A DNA stretch of 9,757 nt from Thermoplasmata archaeon (GTDB lineage Archaea; Thermoplasmatota; Thermoplasmata; GCA-020350865): assembly GCA_020351895.1 (NCBI GenBank), contig CP070672.1:1365676-1375432 (forward strand), given 5' to 3'. Position numbers and translations under genes: made by a program. Shown here piece after piece: positions 6,197 through 9,757 of the stretch (positions are counted from its first letter, which is position 1; the number at the start of each line of letters is the position of its first letter). The notes beneath the pieces were generated by a model, which saw only the letters and a list, made by a program, of their open reading frames with translations, was not told the origin of the DNA and did no database searches.

Positions 6197-7777
6197 CTGG
6201 ATCCTGTTAACCTGGAGATAATGAAGAATGCATTTACCTTCGTTTGCGAGGAGATGGGCTCTGTCTTAAGAAAAACGTCCTATTCCCCCAATATAAAGGA
6301 AAGAATGGATGCAAGCTGCGCTATTTTCGATTCCAAGGGAAGAATGTTCGCCCAGGCCGAGCATATTCCGGTTCATCTGGGTTCAATGCCCCTGGCAGTT
6401 CATTATACAAAGAAATATTTTGAGGATGATCTTGTGCATGGAGATCAGATCGTGGTAAACGATCCATATCACGGGGGTTCCCATTTGAATGATATAACCC
6501 TGGTCATGCCTGTATTTTTCCAAGATAAGATCATAGGATATGCAGTTAATAAAGCCCATCACGCAGATGTTGGAGGAAAATCCCCGGGCTCCATGCCCTC
6601 GGACAGCCGAACCCTTGAAGAGGAGGGTATTGTAATTTCACCTGTCAAGCTCATGGAAAATGGGAAGGAGAACAAAGAAGTATTTGATTTGATCAAGGTA
6701 AATACAAGAAATCCCAAGGAGAGGGCAGGTGATCTGAGGGCCCAGATTGCTTCAAATATCACCGGAGGAAATAGATTTCTATTCTATCTCGATAAATACG
6801 ATAAAGACAAATATATCGAGTTCGTAGAGGCGATACTCAATTACAGCGAAAAACGAGTAAAAAATGCGATATCTTCCATTCAAAACGGAATTTACGGATC
6901 AGAAGATTGGATGGATGATGACGGAATTTCCGAAGATCCAGTTAAGATTGCCGTGAAAGTTGAGGTGAAAGATGAAGAAATCGAGATAGATTTCACAGGC
7001 ACTGATTCCCAAGTTGCTGGAAACATCAACTCACCGTATGCAGTTGCCCTCTCCTCGGTATATTATGTCATGCGTTGTATAACAGATCCCTTTGCACCTC
7101 CAAATCATGGCTGTTATAGGCCAATCGAGGTGAAAATTCCAGAAGGATGCCTGCTGAATCCCAATCCCCCAGCCGCGGTCTCTGCAGGCAATGTGGAGAC
7201 CTCCCAGAGAATCGTGGATGTCCTGTTTTTGGCCCTGGCAGAGGCGCTGTCTGATAGGATTCCTGCCCAGTCCCAGGGTACCATGAACAACCTCCTGATA
7301 GGCAGCAAGGATTTTACATACTACGAAACAATAGCAGGCGGTGAAGGTGCATTTCCTTTCAGACACGGCCAAAGCGGTATTCATACACATATGACGAACA
7401 CTGCAAACACACCAATCGAGGCTTTAGAATCCGCTTATCCCCTGAGGGTGGAGGCCTATGAACTGATTCCCGAGACTGGAGGAAAAGGCAGATTCAATGG
7501 GGGTCTTGGTGTTAGAAGGGCGGTGCGTTTTCTCGGTTTGGGGGGCACCCTTTCCATAATCTCGGACAGACGTAAAAATCCTCCTAAAGGGCTTTTTCAA
7601 GGAGAAAATGGGAAAAAGGGAAGAAATTACCTATTGAGAGGTACAAATACCATTAAACTGCCTTCTAAAGCCACAATTTCCTTAAAAAAAGGAGATTTGG
7701 TGGTGGTTGAGACCCCCGGCGGAGGAGGGAACCGCCGGTCATCCCGCCGATTTCCACCAGCCAAACCCATGTCTTAA
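6197..7777 (+). CDS. hyuB: hydantoinase/oxoprolinase family subunit B (HyuB-like), probable CTG start
   Basis: This is the partner of HyuA, 526 residues from CTG 6197. HyuB proteins begin with (M)DPVxLEIxxNA; here that sequence reads (L)DPVNLEIMKNA, so the first ATG (6221) would cut off eight conserved residues. The frame is closed upstream by hyuA's own TAG (6194-6196), leaving CTG as the only codon with a properly spaced Shine-Dalgarno. Family motifs, numbered from the CTG: YSPNIKERMD (29-38), AEHIPVHLGSMP (54-65), NDPYHGGSHLND (88-99) and AHHADVGG (120-127). The His/Asp pairs in the last two are candidate metal ligands. The C-terminus has the family PGGGG but then ends in an Arg-rich NRRSSRRFPP sequence in place of the usual YGDP-type continuation. 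The HyuAB complex is cytoplasmic; its substrate is undetermined. Confidence 0.9.
   Translation: MDPVNLEIMKNAFTFVCEEMGSVLRKTSYSPNIKERMDASCAIFDSKGRMFAQAEHIPVHLGSMPLAVHYTKKYFEDDLVHGDQIVVNDPYHGGSHLNDITLVMPVFFQDKIIGYAVNKAHHADVGGKSPGSMPSDSRTLEEEGIVISPVKLMENGKENKEVFDLIKVNTRNPKERAGDLRAQIASNITGGNRFLFYLDKYDKDKYIEFVEAILNYSEKRVKNAISSIQNGIYGSEDWMDDDGISEDPVKIAVKVEVKDEEIEIDFTGTDSQVAGNINSPYAVALSSVYYVMRCITDPFAPPNHGCYRPIEVKIPEGCLLNPNPPAAVSAGNVETSQRIVDVLFLALAEALSDRIPAQSQGTMNNLLIGSKDFTYYETIAGGEGAFPFRHGQSGIHTHMTNTANTPIEALESAYPLRVEAYELIPETGGKGRFNGGLGVRRAVRFLGLGGTLSIISDRRKNPPKGLFQGENGKKGRNYLLRGTNTIKLPSKATISLKKGDLVVVETPGGGGNRRSSRRFPPAKPMS
7716..7738 (+). repeat. GC-rich hairpin in the 3' end of hyuB
   Basis: CCGGCGG (7716-7722) and CCGCCGG (7732-7738) form a perfect 7-bp GC stem with a 9-base loop. 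The left arm codes for part of the conserved PGGGG, so part of the symmetry is imposed by the protein. It lies exactly where the HyuB sequence departs from its family, so it may mark a rearrangement or a site prone to sequencing error. Confidence 0.5.
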
Positions 7778-7788
7778 CGATCATAAAG

Positions 7789-8022
7789 CTAGCTAGATAA
7801 ACCTGGCTCTGATTTGGATTGTTTTCTTGAGACATCAATACGGAAAATGGGGAAGCAACAAAATCCATTAGAAATTCCGCATTTCAAATCCTCAACAGAG
7901 CCAGTAATATTTCGAAATGATATGACACCATCTGCGAACAGGACAAATGATATTGTACCTCTCAGATTGACAATTTTTCCTTTCACATTCTTCATCTCCA
8001 ATTTACATGCATCGTGCATCAT
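7789..8022 (-). CDS. possible small hypothetical protein
   Basis: This open frame of 77 residues starts at paired ATGs (8022, 8019). The first residues are MMHDACKLEMKNVKGKIVNL, followed by alternating hydrophobic stretches (GTISFVLFADGVISF). I do not recognise it. In its favour, a good TATA box (8050-8058) sits about 30 bases upstream, which would give a near-leaderless transcript, and the stop is tidily convergent with the hyuB end 11 bases away. Against it, a nested inverted repeat (7803-7904) occupies its 3' half, and an overlapping plus-strand frame (7814-8095) is equally long. This 370-base stretch otherwise shows no gene. Confidence 0.3.
   Translation of the reverse strand: MMHDACKLEMKNVKGKIVNLRGTISFVLFADGVISFRNITGSVEDLKCGISNGFCCFPIFRIDVSRKQSKSEPGLSS
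7803..7904. repeat. nested inverted repeat downstream of hyuB
   Basis: CTGGCTCTG (7803-7811) is perfectly complementary to CAGAGCCAG (7896-7904). Inside it, GATTTG (7811-7816) matches CAAATC (7885-7890) and CGGAA (7841-7845) matches TTCCG (7875-7879), in nested order. The result is an irregular hairpin of about 100 bases just after the hyuB stop. It could be a processed or terminating RNA structure, or a remnant of a small mobile element. Confidence 0.45.
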
Positions 8023-8049
8023 GCCCGCATCATATTCTTATGAAGATGA

Positions 8050-8058
8050 GTATTTAAA
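8050..8058. promoter_or_regulatory. symmetric TATA box
   Basis: GTATTTAAATG contains the self-complementary ATTTAAAT, a good archaeal TATA box in either direction. Leftward, it suits the small frame starting at 8022. Rightward, it would give the translin gene a leader of about 60 bases. Confidence 0.4.
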
Positions 8059-8146
8059 TGGAATTTGGTACACTTGTTTTCGTTTGAAGTATTGAAATTC
8101 ATACTCTATCAAAAAACCTAAAAACCTGGATTACCTTGCCCCTAAC

Positions 8147-8764
8147 ATGAAGAATCTAAACGAAATAATAGACGAGATCGAAAGCAATCTCGATGATAAG
8201 GATGCCATAAGAGAGGTTGCATTGAAATCCTGCAGGGCCATAACCAGGCTATCAACAGCCACGACACAGGCAGTTCACCGCAACGAGAACGTGGATGATC
8301 TCTTCAAGGATGCAAAGCTCGAGGCATCAAGGCTACGAAGCCTCATACAAGAGCATCCTGATCTGCTTCATTCAGGTTTTGTACAGAGCGCGTTTCAGGA
8401 GCTCTGCGAGGCCGCCATATTGCTGGCTGTAATAAGGGGGGAAGACCTGCCATTTCCAAAGGACCTTGGGGTAACTGATACATCCTATCTTTTAGGAATG
8501 GCGGATTCCATAGGGGAGCTTAGAAGGTTCACATTGGAATGCCTTAGAAAAGAGGATGTGGAAAGTGCGACAGCCTATCTAGAAAAGATGGAGAGGTTTT
8601 ACGAGGTTTTGCTTCGGTTCAACTATCCAAACGCCCTTGTATCAATAAGGAGAAAACAGGACATAGCAAGGAGTCTTACCGAGAAGACCAGGGGCGAGCT
8701 CACAGTTGCGCTGAGGGGCACGGCTCTTGAGAAGAAGATAGATGAACTGCAGAAAAAGATATAA
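8147..8764 (+). CDS. translin/Trax-family protein, probable endoribonuclease
   Basis: This 205-residue, almost wholly helical protein belongs to the translin family, at the usual archaeal length. The signature is clear: FQELCEAAIL with E85 and E88, then YLLGMADSIGELRR with D120 and E124, matching the acidic residues that form the metal-dependent RNase site of Trax. The Archaeoglobus Trax-like protein is known to form an RNA-cleaving octamer similar to eukaryotic C3PO. Retention of all four acidic positions suggests an active nuclease rather than a binding-only translin. It lies alone between two intergenic stretches, with no operon partner and no Shine-Dalgarno, so a leaderless or independently promoted transcript is likely. 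The RNA target is unknown. ATG 8147 is the only good start and gives the standard N-terminal helix. Confidence 0.88.
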   Translation: MKNLNEIIDEIESNLDDKDAIREVALKSCRAITRLSTATTQAVHRNENVDDLFKDAKLEASRLRSLIQEHPDLLHSGFVQSAFQELCEAAILLAVIRGEDLPFPKDLGVTDTSYLLGMADSIGELRRFTLECLRKEDVESATAYLEKMERFYEVLLRFNYPNALVSIRRKQDIARSLTEKTRGELTVALRGTALEKKIDELQKKI

Positions 8765-8776
8765 AGTAAAACCCAC

Positions 8777-8785
8777 AATATAATT
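8777..8785 (+). promoter_or_regulatory. candidate TATA box in the 8765-9195 intergenic region
   Basis: AATATAATT sits just after the translin stop. A start about 25 bases downstream would fall near 8804-8810, exactly where the outer arm of the 8804-8868 hairpin begins. The match is modest; the position is the main argument. Confidence 0.25.
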
Positions 8786-8803
8786 CTTGTAAAAAAGTCA
8801 GTT

Positions 8804-8868
8804 GAGATGGTGTTCGGAAGCAAAGGAAAAATCGAGGGGGGACCTTTGCCACCTTTTGCCACCATCTC
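8804..8868 (+). repeat. nested perfect inverted repeat, possible structured RNA
   Basis: GAGATGGTG (8804-8812) is perfectly complementary to CACCATCTC (8860-8868). Nested within it, GCAAAGG (8820-8826) is perfectly complementary to CCTTTGC (8843-8849). The unpaired right side holds a near-copy of the inner arm (CCTTTTGCC, 8852-8860), so two alternative pairings are possible, as in a switch. The region has no convincing coding frame. It could be the 5' structure of a small RNA or leader, or a terminator for the translin gene. Confidence 0.5.
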
Positions 8869-8892
8869 TTCGTGACGATAGGAGGGAGGTAA

Positions 8893-8970
8893 TTGGTAAT
8901 AATATTCAACTGGATTAGTTATAAACGTTTCTACATTGTTATCATCGGGGATAATTATGAAATCCCGTGA
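8893..8970 (+). CDS. possible 25-residue peptide with strong Shine-Dalgarno
   Basis: The purine run GGAGGGAGGT (8881-8890), an unusually strong Shine-Dalgarno-like site, precedes TTG 8893. The frame reads MVIIFNWISYKRFYIVIIGD and ends at TGA 8968-8970. The peptide is short, hydrophobic and basic. It lies between the 8804-8868 hairpin and a terminator-like hairpin at 8971. The start codon is TTG, and the two GGAGG copies are two to seven bases away. The frame is too short to exclude chance. Confidence 0.2.
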   Translation: MVIIFNWISYKRFYIVIIGDNYEIP

Positions 8971-9008
8971 AAAATCCCGAAAAATGGGGGAAAAAACGGA
9001 TTTTCTTT
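8971..9008 (+). terminator. terminator-like hairpin with T-rich arm
   Basis: AAAATCC (8971-8977) is perfectly complementary to GGATTTT (8998-9004), and a further CG/CG pair can form with one bulged base. The right arm runs into CTTT, giving a T-rich 3' side as in archaeal terminators. It would close any small transcript begun near 8805. Confidence 0.3.
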
Positions 9009-9020
9009 ATATACATAAAG
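9005..9020. promoter_or_regulatory. palindrome containing a strong TATA box
   Basis: CTTTAT-ATAC-ATAAAG is a perfect 6-bp inverted repeat that contains TTTATATA, an excellent archaeal TATA box. A rightward start would fall near 9036, just before the tiny frame at 9049 and about 160 bases before the amidohydrolase gene. It could also be a regulator operator laid over a promoter. Confidence 0.4.
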
Positions 9021-9048
9021 CTTCCCTCGGCCATATCCCGGATTTCTA

Positions 9049-9126
9049 ATGGCAAAATCTGGTACCTTATCTCTTTTTCCCCATAAGACCTTCTTTATAC
9101 CACTAAGCAGAAAAGTGCCTCCTTAA
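9049..9126 (+). CDS. possible 25-residue leader peptide
   Basis: ATG 9049 opens a 25-codon frame (MAKSGTLSLFPHKTFFIPLS...) ending at TAA 9124-9126, about 40 bases after the TTTATATA box. It has no Shine-Dalgarno and would need a nearly leaderless start. It lies upstream of the amidohydrolase and could be a leader peptide. Nothing recognisable is encoded and chance is the simpler explanation. Confidence 0.12.
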   Translation: MAKSGTLSLFPHKTFFIPLSRKVPP

Positions 9127-9153
9127 TGCAATATTTCAAAAACAAATCGCAAA

Positions 9154-9161
9154 AACTATAT
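9154..9161 (+). promoter_or_regulatory. candidate TATA box of the amidohydrolase gene
   Basis: AACTATAT lies 35-42 bases before ATG 9196. With a start site about 25 bases downstream, the leader would be roughly 10-14 bases, and no Shine-Dalgarno is present. This agrees with leaderless or short-leader transcription. Confidence 0.4.
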
Positions 9162-9195
9162 CCAATGTGCCTCTATCCCAAAAAACGGTCAAAAT

Positions 9196-9757
9196 ATGAA
9201 GTACGTATCAGGCCAAATATATCAAGATGGTGAATTCAAACAGGGCCATCTGGGCTTTGAAGACGGTATAATAGAAGAGATGGGCAAGGGCCCTAAAAAA
9301 GAGGCCTTAGCAAAGGGCATCATAATACCCACGTTCGTGAACACCCACACACACATCGGAGATTCCGTGGTTCAAGAGGAGATTAAAGGGACGATAGAGG
9401 AGATCGTGGCCCCCCCGGATGGCATGAAGCATCGAATTCTAAGAGAGACACCCAAAGAAGCCATGATCGAGGCCATGAGACTCGTAACACAAAGAATGCT
9501 GCTCTCAGGCATCGGGTTTTTCACTGATTTCAGGGAAGGGGGAATTGAGGGTGTTGATTTATTCAAAGAAGCACTAATGGATTCCCCAATGGGGTTCAAG
9601 GTATATGGAAGGCCGAAAGGCATGAATTACTCTGAGGACGAGGTGGAAATGCTTCTTAAAAGTACGGACGGCATAGGCCTTTCTGCCATATCGGACTGGA
9701 ATTCTGAAAAGATAACAAGAATCTCAGAGCATGCAAAAAGAAAAGAAAAAAGCTTTG
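9196..9757 (+). CDS. amidohydrolase-superfamily metal-dependent hydrolase (5' part, runs off the window)
   Basis: The visible 187 residues are the N-terminal part of an amidohydrolase. A small beta domain (1-42, with GQIYQDGEF and FEDGIIEEMG) leads into GIIIPTFVNTHTHIGDS (41-57), the classic first strand of the TIM barrel with the HxH metal ligands H51 and H53. Next come GTIEEIVAPPDGMKHRIL (65-82) and a helix-strand pair ending in GIGFFTDFREGG (104-115). The TIM-barrel end with the other His and Asp ligands lies beyond the window. This N-terminal region resembles the cytosine deaminase/imidazolonepropionase branch, and the PPDGxKHRIL stretch recalls uncharacterised archaeal members. Likely chemistry is hydrolysis of an amide or amine on a small ring compound; the substrate is unknown. 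It begins at ATG 9196 without a Shine-Dalgarno. Confidence 0.85.
   Translation, partial: MKYVSGQIYQDGEFKQGHLGFEDGIIEEMGKGPKKEALAKGIIIPTFVNTHTHIGDSVVQEEIKGTIEEIVAPPDGMKHRILRETPKEAMIEAMRLVTQRMLLSGIGFFTDFREGGIEGVDLFKEALMDSPMGFKVYGRPKGMNYSEDEVEMLLKSTDGIGLSAISDWNSEKITRISEHAKRKEKSF

Noticed and set aside
7814..8095. Plus-strand frame of 93 residues
   Set aside because: There is no Shine-Dalgarno or suitable promoter, its residue composition is unstructured, and it overlaps the inverted repeat. The opposite frame at 7789-8022 has the better promoter context.
8765..9195. tRNA or other standard RNA gene
   Set aside because: I looked for a T-arm GGTTCRAATC-type sequence and a CCA-side acceptor stem and found none on either strand.

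Overview
The window looks archaeal. One gene encodes a translin/Trax-family protein, a family restricted to archaea and eukaryotes. Several starts fit archaeal promoters: short TATA boxes about 25-40 bases upstream and little or no leader. Arg codons are mostly AGA/AGG and Ile is often ATA. The POT-like carrier with an extracellular tail and the DUF4405-like membrane protein with an exported duplicated domain suggest an uncultured Thermoplasmatota-type euryarchaeon (for example an MBG-D relative). That placement is inference; there is no rRNA or other marker here.

Layout. At 1-203 there is possibly the last codons of an upstream gene, a terminator-like hairpin, and a promoter region. At 204-2184 (+) two overlapping genes encode a small two-helix membrane protein and a 549-residue membrane protein. 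The latter has an acidic 21-residue repeat tail, a three-helix DUF4405-like (flavinylation-associated cytochrome) core, and a duplicated C-terminal domain predicted to lie outside the cell. Convergent to it, 2206-4119 (-) is a POT/PTR2-like MFS carrier with a 13th helix and an extracellular beta-rich tail. Divergent from that, hyuA (4259-6196) and hyuB (6197-7777) form a hydantoinase/5-oxoprolinase-type operon. A non-coding or weakly coding stretch (7778-8146) precedes the translin/Trax gene (8147-8764). Another stretch (8765-9195), rich in inverted repeats and two tiny ORFs, leads to a truncated amidohydrolase gene (9196 to the edge).

How the genes may work together. A peptide-type carrier, an ATP-dependent HyuA/HyuB ring-opening or carboxylating enzyme, and a metal-dependent amidohydrolase would fit uptake and breakdown of peptides and cyclic amide or amino-acid derivatives. 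The substrate cannot be read from sequence. The 204-2184 pair looks like a separate envelope or redox unit.

The most notable point is the hyuA/hyuB junction. hyuB shares hyuA's reading frame, separated by a single TAG. The conserved HyuB N-terminus begins at a CTG placed ideally behind a strong Shine-Dalgarno. The gene therefore uses a non-canonical start, or the TAG is read through to give a fused HyuAB protein. The second most notable point is the hairpin-rich intergenic region at 8765-9020.
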